A stretch of 64,000 nt of DNA from Plasmopara viticola (taxonomy: Eukaryota > Oomycota > Peronosporomycetes > Peronosporales > Peronosporaceae). A model generated the notes under the pieces. It was not told the DNA's origin, made no database searches, and saw only the letters and a program-made list of their open reading frames with translations. Below, piece after piece: positions 47,925-59,774 of this stretch (its first letter is position 1; every line of letters starts with the position of its first letter). Both the position numbers and the translations under genes were made by a program. The stretch lies in NCBI GenBank assembly GCA_001695595.3, contig MBPM02000077.1, forward strand, positions 248,001 to 312,000, written 5' to 3'.

Positions 47925-48440
47925 TTATCCCTTGTGGTGCTCTGATTTCTGATTAGATACAAAGTGCTTCAGTCGTGATACCAATCTAAATATTCGACAT
48001 TTGTCATAGCAGTAATTAAGCGCTATTTTATACCGAGTGTAGTTGATGGTAGACATGGTGTTTTTCGATAATCGGAACCCTCCGTTTGTACCTTTTTGCA
48101 TGATGTGATCCCGTACGAGAGTCTCAAGCCTATAAGATTAAAAAACCATTGATTGACCTTTTTCCTTCTAAATTTTCCTGTTGCTGAAACTATGTCTTTG
48201 TAAAATTCGTCGGGACGAAAACAAATATAGCTTTTACTTGATAGTGAGACCACAGCATCACCTGACCATTCATCTATGAACAAACCAGGTGTACGGCGAT
48301 CAAACTAAGCTACTTCAGGGTTGTAGCCGCGTGAGAATCGATCATATATGTGCTTCTTGAAGTGGAATCGAAGCTCAGGGTTGGAAACCGGTTCTTTTTC
48401 TGGATTGACGACAAGAAAAACCGCAATGGAGATCAAGAAA
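47925..48440 (-). pseudogene. Polinton/Maverick-type DNA polymerase B, C-terminal relic
   Basis: The minus strand reads FDRRTPGLFIDEWSGD, then VSLSSKSYICF and, in a shifted frame, NGGFRLSKNTMSTINYTRYK with ALNYCYDK, ending at a TAA (47,925-47,927). The series TPGLFxxExxGD…SLCSKTYxxF…GFRxxxxxMxTYxQ is a hallmark of the C-terminal part of protein-primed family B polymerases of Polintons/Mavericks and related virus-like elements. Upstream, NPELRFHFKKHIYDRF resembles the segment that normally precedes TPGLF. A TAG sits just before FDRRTP and at least one frame change follows near 48,140. The DTDS active-site region was not found. Confidence 0.55.
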
Positions 48441-48649
48441 ATAAGTTCGAGTACTCTTCAGAAGTCTATCGATGTTTCCCGACAACTTCGACTAAGTCCA
48501 TTCCTCGATAAACGTAGATGGTATATCGGCCAAGTCGTTGAAGATGGTGTCTACAGATTCGGGCTATCGCGTGAACAAGTCACGACCTCAGTATTCAAAC
48601 CATTTTTAAAAAAGAGGAAAGTCGAGAACGACAACTGGAACATGTAAAA

Positions 48650-51600
48650 TTGTGGCGCTGTCGCCCATATATCGCCGCAATGTACCGCTCCTTAATGTAA
48701 AAAAGCGAATTGTTACTTCAGAGGTGTACTATATGCTATCATTGAAGCAGAAGCACAAGCTTTTTAAGGGTTGATCAAGAGAGACCCGTCACCGTCTCCA
48801 TCGACAATGGATGTAGTCTTAATGGTGTATCTGGAAACTTGATATAGCGATTCGAACTTGAAGCAACCAAGGTGATATGATGCAAGTCGACCTGATTTAA
48901 TTCAGGTTGTTCGCCGACATCGATGAACTGTGCACATGAACTTGCTGACATTACGTTTTCAAAAAGATCGGTATCATGTCTAATTCTGGAGAAAAGAACG
49001 TTATTATCGACGTGATGTGCCTTCGTGAGCAAATCCAAATGTCAACTGGACTAGAGGGTACGTGTCTCCTCGCGTCAAAACGGAGCACCACGCGAAAGTT
49101 CGAAAAATACCGCATTATTAATGTCCGTCTAGATGGGCTGATGGGTCGATGAACAAAGGTGCTTTCCGAGTTAAGCTCACATCCAGATGACAGAATAACA
49201 ATTGATGTATGGAAAGTACGTACAAATAGATACTCTTTTAATGACAAAAATCGTCTTACTGCTTGACCTATGTAAAGAGTGCTTAGTGGTTAATTCGAAG
49301 AGCGCTGATTCCTGCATATTTCATTGGTAGATTAAAATTGAAGGAACAAGGTAGGTCCTAACGTCACGAGTGTCGGTGATCATTAGTGTCTTACAGCACA
49401 TATTAATCTGTCTAAATTTGTGTGTATCTTAATTTTAAGGCAGTAGCGTTTTGTCACAACACCAGTGCAGATATACGCTAAAATGATTTTTTTCATTTAG
49501 GTTACCAAAAAAGACTTACAACTAGCCAAACAAGTTAAGCAAACTATTGGTAAATCACTTAGAATGTGAGTTCTCATTGGGTTTGCCAAGGCCACAAAGA
49601 ATTGATTCGTTTCGATTTAGTGATGATGGTTTATCGTACATCTAAAATTTCCAGACAAAAAAATGCAGCGGCACAAAAAAGACGTAGCGGACATGCGTGT
49701 AGACTTAACAATTTTGTCAATATAACTTGTGGATAGGCCTTGGTGTTAAAGCTAAGATGGGTGCTATCGGCAACAGACATGACGCTTATACGTGACAGAA
49801 ATATACAAATGCGTGAAGACGTATAGAATGTGGCATATGCCATGGTCGACAAAAGGTTAATTTACTGAATTTGTACAGTCAGCGAAAAAGAGGACAATGA
49901 TGGGTTGAAGTGTTTGCACGCATCCAAAGCTTCGCAACGCGCGTTGCAATACGTTTGTTGGGTAAACAGTGGGCACGCTAACTAAAGATTCTAACTTCCA
50001 TACATTGCAATAGTCACCGCAAATATGTAGTGTTCTATACTGCACAATCGCACTTCTCAAGGAATTACAATAAGTCTGGAATACGAATGAAAACCACTTA
50101 ATAATACTCTTAGGGCCTCCGAACAAAATCTTGGAAATTCTAACTAGTCATACTTCTAATGATCGTAACGAGAGTGAGCAACACTCGTTAATTTGCGCTT
50201 CCGTAGCACGGGCGACGCTTGAATAGTCTTGCGCAGCTGGAAGGGTAAATAATGGTGCGTCAGTCTGCCCACCTAACCTCTTTAAGCATAGAAGTGTCAA
50301 TTTAAATTGAAAAAGTAGCTTATTTCTTAGCAAACCCGTATTAGATATTTTGTATATACTTGCCTCGGCAATATCCTGTAGCAAACATTCGACGCTACTG
50401 TGCCATGAAATCGATCTTTAATAGTAGAACTTCACACACAATCGAACATTTTTTGAACTGTTGCGATGGGTACGCAGCACAGCAAACTAACTGCACGATA
50501 TCTGCTGGTGGCAGGACGGATCAAGCGGCGTATACAGCGCACAAGCAAACTTAATGACTGGTCGATTTTTTGCCTGACAGGCAAATTTGAACCAACAGGA
50601 AATTTCAGATAAGTGCTCGGCAACGGATACGCTGGTATTTACGGCAAACTCTCAGCTGGGCAAGGAAATGGATTCACCAGTGTGAGTTACACCATGAGCA
50701 TCAAGGCAACAACTTGCACTTGTGCCCAGATGCCAGATAATTTGCCCTGATTCATTAGCTTAATCATCTAGCGAGAGATCATCATTCGGTTTCTTGACCG
50801 CTAAGAAGCACTTGATGTTTGTAGCTTCTGCATCCCAAAATGTACCTTCTCGAGACGGCCTGCATTTGTCCCTCTATTCCATTTTTCCAGACACTTCAGT
50901 TTAGCTACGGCCTTTTTTATTCGACTCTACACTCATTAAGTCCGATTTAAGCCCACCAGCAGCATAGGACAATATTGGAGGCTAAAGGGAACAGATGGGG
51001 CGGAATTCCCGTATCATTTTTTCTGTGTCGGTCTAGTGGTCGTATTTGGGACCGGAGCATGCGATGTAAACATCGTCACGTTGCTGTTATGTCAGTGGTA
51101 GAATGTCGTGTTAAACATGTGTATGATTTAAAAAACACTAGCCAATTGTGTGGTAGAAACGACATACGTGTGGGAAGTAAGCACGATAGGTACGCCAGTA
51201 ATATCTGCTCTTCCAGACGATTACCTTTATGAGTTAACAGCTTTTACATAGGGATTAAAGGCGAAAGTGATCACAACATTGGCACCACTATTCGTAGACT
51301 TTTTTACAACATCACCTGGGTGGTGTATAGGCTAATTTGAAGTAGGGCCACAAATTGCGAATAGTATGTTGCAGATGATGTCTTGAGTTTACATAAGAAC
51401 AATGGCCAGGCGACCAGCGCGATAGCGTTAAGATTAACCCATGAAGCAAAAACAACTTTGTCGACTATCGGTGAGGTCCCATAACCAACTTCAGCGATTT
51501 TATCACTTCATCGGAGCTTTCAACACCGCTATGTATTTGTGGTGCTGAGAGGGCTCGGGCTAGACGCCATAATATGAGTATCCATCGGTGAGATAACACG

Positions 51601-52900
51601 AGACTAAGAAATACATAAAGCCGTAAAATTTTATGAGCACACCACTTGGGCAGCAAGGTGATATTAAGGTTGAGCAAAGCGCCATGCCGATTTGTTACAA
51701 GGCCTTACTTTCAACGGAGTGAAATAGTATGGACCAGAAGGTTGTACTTTTAGTTGCAGCTAGCGAAAATGGCGTTTAAGGTAGAGCACGCAATCAAATG
51801 CCAGTCGCAATCCAGCCAAAATTAAAGTGGAGCAAAATAAGACTTTGCTGACTCGACAAAAATATCACGTGATTTTCATTTATATCACAGAGGAAGAGTA
51901 CGTAGAGGAGTGCAAATAGATCGCCTCTATTATAGTTGCAGCAATAAGAGGTAGCACTTGCAAATTACGAGAACTTCACAGCCGACATGATGATAATCTT
52001 TAATTGTGTTGATAAAAGCATCGACTAAACTGTACCATCAAATCATGCTATTACTACGAATGTATATGATCACTCGATCTAACACTGACAGTTGCATCGA
52101 GAGTACGATCACAATTTTTTTAGCTACTCTAGCTTTCCTAGGAAATACACTTTCGATAGCACGTAACAATTAGATGTTTGGGCTCATACACATTTAAAGC
52201 TGTGCGTTCGTATCACCATGCTTGGCAATATTTACAAATATAAAGTGTGACAGGCCTTGCATTTCAAGTCATAGATTAAGCTCTTTTCTAGACGGCCATA
52301 GATGAAAAAAACACTCGAAAGGATGCGCAGATCAATATTATTGACCTCGACATGCGGAGCGACGAAAGGCGTTTTTGCTGATCTTGACCCTATTTACCCT
52401 TATAAACTTAAACTTGATTCCAGGTGCATAATCTGGTTACACAGTACGGTAGTCAGCGTACACGAGAGAACAGTTCAAGGGCTTGCCGTTAAGACTATTT
52501 AATACACCTTAAAATTGGAAGCAAACAATCTCTCAGCAGTGAGCGAAGTGCGAGCAACAACGATCAAGAAATACTCCTTTACACAATAAATCATCAGTAT
52601 TAATATTTAGTGCGGGTTCTCTAATGCATACTTCAAATGACTCTCTGGAGTAGATCCTACACTTAATCCTTTAAATGCTAGATTAAATCTCCACGGATAC
52701 TTACGATAAAGTAGCTATGCACGAGAAAACATTAGTTGTCATCCCGATAAATTTCTGCCTTGCATTAACATAAAAAAATATTGTGATTAGTTGATGTTGC
52801 AATTGTAACGACCTACAATCGGGTGCCCCACAGTACGTCTCAACTTGACATCAAAGAGTCTTGGTCACATTCTAGAACGTCGAGACAGAAGAACACGTGA
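48650..52900. other. Intergenic, no identified gene
   Basis: About 4.2 kb of AT-rich sequence with frames of 60-100 codons on both strands, none with a recognisable motif. Overlapping frames at 48,775-49,247 are of similar size on both strands, which argues against coding. Further Polinton genes (capsid, ATPase, integrase) were looked for and not seen. Confidence 0.4.
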
Positions 52901-52975
52901 CAACAGGTAAATTAGAGCAGGAAGTTTGCTCTGTTCGTATAAACTTACTTTCCATTTTGCACTGCGACGATCAAG

Positions 52976-53641
52976 TTGTTAAAGGTTTTGAGCCCAATAA
53001 CGAACCCGAACGAGATCCTCAACGACGACAGCTACTTCCTGTGGGAATTCAACGCCCGCATGGCGTTGGCCAGGAAGGACCTCCATGTGAAGCCAAAAGC
53101 CGCAGTGAATGTCCCTGCTCAGTGGAAAGCCGCCGATGTTAAGGCGCTGGTTGTGCTGTCAAAGCTGTTAAGTTCGACGTACCAGATGATGGTGAGAGAA
53201 GCCAAATCTGCATGGGAAGCATGGCAAATCCTGCGTGCGTTTTTCATGAAGCAGAGTCTGCACAATCGTGTGCAACTGCGCAAGCAACTCCACGAGTTCG
53301 CGATGGCTAGCGGTGGGAGCCTCATGGAGCATCTGGTGCAGTTCGATGAATTGTGTGCCAAGTTGGCTGCGGTTGGTGACGCTTTGCCAGAAAAAGAGAA
53401 GCTGGTGATCCTCCTTGGTAGTGTGCCTAGTGATTACGACGCGATGGTGCGGCTCATCGAAGCGCGACACCGTGTGACACTGCTGGAGGCGAAAGAGATG
53501 CTACGACGCGAGTATGAGATGATTCAGAAGCGCGAGGTGAAAGAGCAAGCATGCAAGGCGACGGTGAATGGCAATGGCAGGCTGAACAATATTGGGCGTG
53601 GATGTCGACGTAGACGTACGCAAAGGGTACCATGGTGTTGA
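52976..53641 (+). pseudogene. Copia 2 gag
   Basis: 221 codons. The listed frame opens at a TTG; no good ATG was found before the first gag peptides, so the true start may be lost. UBN2-type gag (FLWEFNARMALARKDL, then LHEFAMASGGSLMEHL and QFDELCAKL). Homology leaves the frame at about 53,590, where the zinc-knuckle frame begins. Confidence 0.85.
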
Positions 53642-54512
53642 CAAGAAGGAGTTTAAGGGACGATGCTATGAGTGCCAGGAAGTTGGCCACAAGAAGCAAG
53701 ATTTCCCGCGGCTGAAGGGCAACACCGGTGGTTCGGAGTTCGCGTTTTCCGCTATGACCGCCGGTGGTGAGCGATCGTCCACCTAGCTCCTTGATAGTGG
53801 AGCCAGCTCGCACACGACCACGGATCGTAAAGATTTTTCGGATTACCGCCCGCTTACAAAACCAATCGAGATCAAGGTGGCAAATGGCGAGCGGGTTGCC
53901 GTTGAAGAAATGGGTACCGTGCGAGTCATCTTTACCGGATGCGTGCGGGTGAAGTTGACGAATGTTCTCCACATTCCAAAATTGGACCGAAAGCTACTGT
54001 CTGTTCCTGCACTCATGTCCAAGAATTACGATGTTCAGTTCGACAGGACCGGTGCCTCCATCTCGGTGAATGGCAGTGTTGTTGTTCGAGTCCCTCGGGT
54101 TGGGAAGCTGTACGCGTGTGAAGTGAAGTACAGAAAGAGAGGCAATGCGTATACGGTAGTTGATGGTGCGTCAAGTGGTAAGACCTACGAAGTAATCCAC
54201 GCGCGCCTGGTGCACGTCTCCAAAGCCAAGCTGAAGCTAGTTGCTCGCGCGTGCGATGGTGTCCCCCCTACGGCTTTACTCGGATCGGATGGTGGGTTTT
54301 GCAGTGGCTGTGCGCAAGGAAAAATGACCATGAGCTCGTTCGTGCACCAATCGGGTAGCGAGATAAAGACAAGTCGCCCATTAGAGATTGTGCACACGGA
54401 TGTGGTGGGACCAATTAAACCGAAGTCCAAGGGTGGTGCGGTATACATCGTGGTCTTTGTGGACGACTTCAGCCGAGTGGTGCTCGTCAACTTCATCAAG
54501 CAGAAGTCTTAA
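53592..54512 (+). pseudogene. Copia 2 zinc knuckle, protease and integrase N-terminal part
   Basis: The zinc knuckle has phenylalanine in place of the last cysteine (CYECQEVGHKKQDF). A TAG at 53,784-53,786 lies just before the protease motif LLDSGASSHTT. Pre-integrase peptides follow, with a VIHARLVHVSKAKL region and a CSGCAQGK pair, then the integrase start VHTDVVGPIKPKSKGGA. The frame ends at 54,512. Confidence 0.85.
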
Positions 54513-54568
54513 GTCTTCGATTGCTTCAAGGCATTTTGCTCTCAGGTTAAGGTGCATTACGGCTGCAA

Positions 54569-55240
54569 ATGATGTGTTTTTGTAGTGACAAATGTGGTGA
54601 GTATGGGAGCAAGTGCTTCGGCAAATTCTGCGCCTCCAAAGAGAAGAATACGCCATACAGCCCCCAGCAAAATGGGATAGCTGAGCGTTTAAACCGGACA
54701 CTCGCTGACATGGCCCGATCGATGCTACACTACATGCAAGTAGACCGTGTGTGGTGGGCTGAAACGTTTTGGACTGCAATTTACATCGTCAACCGCATCC
54801 CGAACACTGTGCGACTGGAATAGAGCCCCCTCGAAGTATTATCCGGAAAGCGCCAGTCACTCGAACACCTCAATGTATTTGGTGCTCGTGGCTACGTACA
54901 TGTTGACAAGCCAAACGCAGGCAACCTCGATCCTCGAGCTCATCATTGCCTCTTCATCGATTACGTCGATGGATCGAAAGCGTACCGCGTGTGGGACTAC
55001 GACGATGAGCGCATCGTGGTTTCGCGATCGGTGCATTTGGATGAGCGACCACCAGCCACGTTCCATGCCGTCAGTGACGACTCAAGTTGCTCTCCTTGGG
55101 TGGTTAGCATCGATGATCACGATGATGTGATATATATTCCGCCACCGCGACCAGCGGATGAGAATGACTATGGTGCAACTGCGAGTGTCGACAATGCTGC
55201 CGACGTCGAAATGGAAGAAGTGTCCCCTACCGATGCTTAA
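54569..55240 (+). pseudogene. Copia 2 integrase C-terminal part
   Basis: In a new frame: CSDKCGEYGSKCF keeps the second catalytic aspartate, and PYSPQQNGIAERLNR carries the catalytic glutamate. A TAG at 54,821-54,823 interrupts, and the peptide continues in frame (LEHLNVFGARGYVHVDKP) to an acidic tail ending at 55,240. Confidence 0.85.
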
Positions 55241-55419
55241 GTCTCACCCGCTCTACTGATACTTTGGACAGGGGAAGAAACAGCCAGGCGTAAGTTGTCC
55301 AGCGCATCATTCCTGTTTCCGCTACCGAATATCCACAGACGCAGCTCGCCCAGCGTTTTGATTGCGATATCGTCCCGCACTCACAACATCCAAGTCGATC
55401 GATTGATGGCCCCGCCATC

Positions 55420-56058
55420 ATGGTCCCGCAACTCAACCCGAGCAGTGATCTCGTCCGTGCTGCCGCAAGTGGTCCAACCACACCGTCAGTAATCAACCCT
55501 CATGGTGTTGGTGTTGGTGTCGGCGTCGATGCATCAGAGAATCGCATAGTGTTCAGTGGTGGTTTTGTTCGCCATCGGTCGATCACGTACGAACAACCGC
55601 GTCTACTGACTGATGGATATATGCCTTTGCATTTTAGTGGCGCTGAAAATGATGATGAGCCAGAACCAGAAAGCAAGCGACCACGCCTGGACGAGTACGA
55701 AATTGCGCTGGCTGTGTCTGAGCTGCCTACATCATACTCTGAAGCAATGGCGGCCCCTGACGTTCCGCAATGGAAGGAAGCTATTCGTGCTGAGATCGGT
55801 CGCATGTGCGGAACCACACTGGAATATGGTGCGGCGACCTCCAGGAAGCAATGTGATCGGATGGAAGTAGGTGTTCACGAAGAAGTACGACGAAAATGGA
55901 GCGGTGAAGCGCTACTAGGCAAGCCTGGTCGCTCGAGGTTTCCTGCAGACTCGCGGCATAGACTATACCCACACATACTCGCCGGTAGCAAGCATGAACA
56001 CGATCCGGGTCTTTCTCGCACTGTGCTGCACTCGACGCTTCGTGATTCGCCAGTTTGA
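55420..56058 (+). pseudogene. Copia 2 linker and RT N-terminal part
   Basis: Acidic, proline-rich linker (ENDDEPEPESKRPRLDEYE), then PTSYSEAMAAPDVPQWKEAI, the usual entry to the Copia RT. From about 55,820 the reading loses homology and the RT continues in other frames. A run of GTTGGTGTT-type repeats lies near 55,505. Confidence 0.8.
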
Positions 56059-56896
56059 CATCGAGACCGCGTTTCTAAATGGCGAGCTTGACGAAAAAGT
56101 GTTTATGAACCCCCCTGAAGGAGTTAATGTGGCGCCGGGATTGGTTTGCAGACTCCGCCGCAGTCTTTACGGACTGAAGCAAGCATCATCTGTGTGGCAC
56201 CGTACTATCCTAGACGTGTTCAAGAGTCTCGGTTCTAAACAGTGTCGATCTGATCCTTGTCTCTTCGTTCGACGAGATGACAATGATCCAGCGGCCGCAG
56301 TTCTTGTGGTGCTCTACGTGGACGATCCACCTGTTGGTTGCAAGACAGAGGAGCAAGCGCGATTCGTGTGTAATGGTCTCGCGTCGCACTTCACAGTCAA
56401 ATCACTCGGTGATGCTCGTTTCGTTCTCGGAATGGAAGTACTCTACGATCGAAAATGTGGTGAAATGGTGGTGAAGCGATCTCAGTTTATTACCAAGTTG
56501 CTCGAGCGTTTTGGTCAAGTATCTGCTCATGGTTTCCGCAACCCAATGGTGATCGGTCAAGATCTCAGCCCATCCGACAAGTACGGTGTAAGCACAGACA
56601 GAACCAAGTACCGCGAATTAATCGGATTGATGCTGTACGTTGCCAATGCAATGCGTCCCGACATTAGCGTCGCGCTGTCGATCTTCTCTCAGTACCTCTA
56701 TATGCCGCGTGAGATGCATTGGAATGCTGCGGTACGTGTGCTTCGCTACCTCAAGGTCACTGTTTCGATTGGCATCCAATACACGGCTAAGAGCAAGAGT
56801 TTCGCGACATACTGCGATGCAAACTGGGGCGGCGATAAAGAGACGCGACGCTCGACGTCTGGTGAAATGGAGAAGATGATGTTTTGGCTTACTTAG
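55994..56896 (+). pseudogene. Copia 2 reverse transcriptase and RNase H
   Basis: 300 codons: FDIETAFLNGELDEKVFM, YGLKQASSVWHRTILDVF and the active site LYVDDPPVG, where the two residues after YVDD are unusual. The RT-RNase H connection (MRPDISVALSIFSQYL) and the start of RNase H (CDANWGGDKETRRSTSG) follow. Homology stops there. Confidence 0.88.
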
Positions 56897-59774
56897 GCGC
56901 CAATAGCATCTCATGCTTATTGTACCTGAGACTTTCGGCGTCCAATCGAGCGGATTGATCTAATCAAGCAGAAAGCCTGTCCACCTATCGTGATACAACT
57001 GCGATTGCTGTCAAGGGATTAGGCACCCGGCTCATGCATCTTTTCCGCCATTAATTTTAGCATACATGGCTTCAACCGTACATTTGTTTTGTGTGCCTGA
57101 CGAATATGTTCGTCATAATTACTGGAACAAGCATATTAGAAATTTGGCTTGCGCGAGAGCGTGTCGGCAAATATGCTGAGCTTGTGAGGCTAAGTTTAGT
57201 GCGTAAACAATATTGAAAATGTTATACCATTCTTTTGGACAAATGTTGCCCTGTTGTATACCTGGTATTAATAGATTACACAAGTCTTAAGCCGATTGAA
57301 AGGATGAAATTTATTGAAGGGCATGCTTCGTGGAAAGTGACGTCTTGTCATGAGTGGGGTACTATCGATTGTAAGCTAAACAACCTATGCAAGGGCTAGA
57401 CGACTTTTGTGACCATCCTCATCAAGCTACAGCGCCGTGCATTTGATAACATATTGTAAAAGCTGCCAAAGACGCTATCATGTCCGATAAATCCAGAACA
57501 TGTGCCTGCTAGCAAGTCTCTTTAGTGCTATTAAATTCATCTTGGGGCTAGCCTTCTCAACGCCACTCAATCTTCCATTTTGCTCGATCGGGCATAGGCT
57601 TTGCGAGATCATTATATTTTTTTACAAATAAGATGCAGATGCAAAGCATTAATTCAACTCTTGTTTGATTATAGGGTAGGTCAGCCAAGACGTCTCTCGC
57701 ATTCTGAGGATGCGCTTAAACCTGCCAAGGCTTACGAAGCAGTCAAAGATTTTTGTATTTTCTGCAAAAGACACGTTTGTTGAAAGTCGATGGCGATTAA
57801 GGGACAACAGCATGCCTTCAATACCATTATTTACCGTATGTCTAACAGGACTCCAAGGCGCTCGGAGTGCTTTCTAGCAGTAAATATTGTTTGGAGATAC
57901 ATAATCTCATATCTGGCAAGAGTTCAGTCCCACGCCTTGCTGTCCCAAAAAAAAGAAGTAAATATATGTGGCATCACCACGTCTCACTATCTCGCTAGTG
58001 AAGTTTTTACCAGATTTTTAAAATATTTAAGGATCTCGATGCCGAGTAGCAGAGTACGCTAGCCTCAAAGACATCTATGTCAAAAAGGAGGCTGAAGTCA
58101 TATACTCGCGGTTGGTGGCATTAATGCTGTTTACATTCAAAGCGCTTTCTGAAACGGCTTTGACAGCCTGTGCTGCGGTTGAAACTTCATTTTTGACTTA
58201 AATGATTCAGATACATCGTCAAAGCCGCCTTTGTGAGCATATCAGTACTTTTGATACCTTTCACTATTGAGTCAGTTGTGTACTTGCTCAGGAATTGACC
58301 AAAAAAGCTGTATGCACAATAGAGATGATGACACAATAAAATTAAGCGGCCCTCATTTAATGCCTTGCCACGTCAATCCTTCCAGGGCTTGTACTTTTGT
58401 TGCTAAGACATGCCCCAATGTAAGCCATAATTATCCTTGTCGATAACAAAAATGACTCCGTGGTGTTTTATTCTCAAAATTTCTAGCCAAGTCTACTCTG
58501 ATTGTAGAACTGGCTCAGACATTCGAAACAAATTTACTTGTTCCCAGCGTTTTTCCTTGGAGTTTAATTTAATTTATCGAAGTGACATCAATAACTTGCC
58601 GGTGCGTGAAAGTTTGCGATCGGTTAGATTTTACCAAGACCTTATTTTTCTAATCCTCGACCACTTGCGCGTAAAACTAGAACTACTTAACACTCAGGCA
58701 CTTACTTCTTGTGTTGCGTTCCGGCCACACATCTATCGGATGGACTTAGCTCTTTCCTAGTAAAAAGTTCCTTCCATTCTGGCGCCGAAATTCCTTAGCT
58801 TTGAAGACGTGGCTTCTATCAGAAGTTTTGCGACCTTTGGGCGAAATATTGGCTTACATCTTTGTTATCACCAGTGCGGGCACCGATTGTGGGCTCAATC
58901 ACATTAGAACAGAACTCGATTCGGGCCCTTGACGACTCGATTTGCAGAACGAAACAACGAACATTTTGACGACACAAGCCATTGTGTGGCCAAACTTTGA
59001 TTTGGAAAGCGTTAAAATCGTCCACCCCATCGGTGCTATTTACAAACTCGAGTTTGGCGTGGGGCAGGCCAACCCGCAGGATATCTAGAGACACAGTCAA
59101 CTCGGATTTTTCGACTACTGACTCCCCAGTAATAGAGTTTATCACAATTCTTAACTATTTAGTGTTTTTAAAGACTTAACACCAGGTGTGACGTGCTTGC
59201 ACAGCACCATGCATAGGGAAACATTGAAGAACAAACGGTCTTCTCGCAAGATATCAAGCGCTATCGACGATCGACGAGTACAAATAGATTGCAGTGTAAT
59301 GACAAACTTTATTAGCAAAGTTTATAGTTTGATATGGCCTTCATATCACGCAGCAAATAATGCCTTGTTTGTGTCTTTTGCCCAGCACTCACTTTCCAGC
59401 GTCGACTTTCGATTCTTACTTATCAATCGATAATTTATTGAAGCTTTCACGATTCCGCCTCAAATATTTGTTTTTTCCAGACCGTGTCTACTCACTTTCT
59501 AAGATCTTTTCAGCTTAAAGAAACTCGCCACGATTGATAACAACATCTATGTTCTAAATCTAAACCAATTTAAAATCGTTTGGCGCCTTAATAATGAGAT
59601 GGAAAATGACTCGGCCTATATCACTTTCTGTAACGGTAAGAAGTTGTGCACGAAATTCTGCATAAGCCTGGTACCAAGCCGACATCTGTTCAACAGTGGC
59701 ACCAGAGCCTTGATCCGAGCAAAGCAATTCAAAAATTAACAAAAAGATAATTCAAGCAGGCATTGTTTGACCAA
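56897..59774. other. Intergenic, one unexplained frame
   Basis: No recognisable gene apart from the 108-codon minus-strand frame at 58,819-59,145. The 3' end of Copia element 2 is not found here. The remainder contains only short frames. Confidence 0.4.
58819..59145 (-). CDS. Unidentified 108-codon frame
   Basis: Uninterrupted, ATG-started and of balanced composition (SLDILRVGLPHAKLEFVN, DDFNAFQIKVWPHNG, NVRCFVLQIESSRARIEF). It looks more protein-like than its neighbours. No signal peptide, membrane segment or family motif is recognised. It could be a piece of an element gene or a small hypothetical gene. Confidence 0.22.
   Translation of the reverse strand: MINSITGESVVEKSELTVSLDILRVGLPHAKLEFVNSTDGVDDFNAFQIKVWPHNGLCRQNVRCFVLQIESSRARIEFCSNVIEPTIGARTGDNKDVSQYFAQRSQNF

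Larger units (their letters stand above)
52976..56896 (+). mobile_element. Ty1/Copia retrotransposon 2, degenerate, no LTRs found
   Basis: About 3.9 kb with gag, zinc knuckle, protease, integrase, RT and the start of RNase H in Copia order. It is split by at least four frame changes and two stops. The coding part ends in RNase H (ANWGGDKETRRSTSG) at about 56,860, where unrelated sequence takes over, so the 3' end is lost. I saw no repeated sequence around it that could be an LTR pair. It is a different family from element 1 (its gag and linker share little sequence), and it is GC-richer than its surroundings. Confidence 0.9.

Noticed and set aside
48348..48647. A 99-codon plus-strand frame as a gene
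   Set aside because: It overlaps the Polinton-like polymerase relic on the opposite strand and has no recognisable motif.
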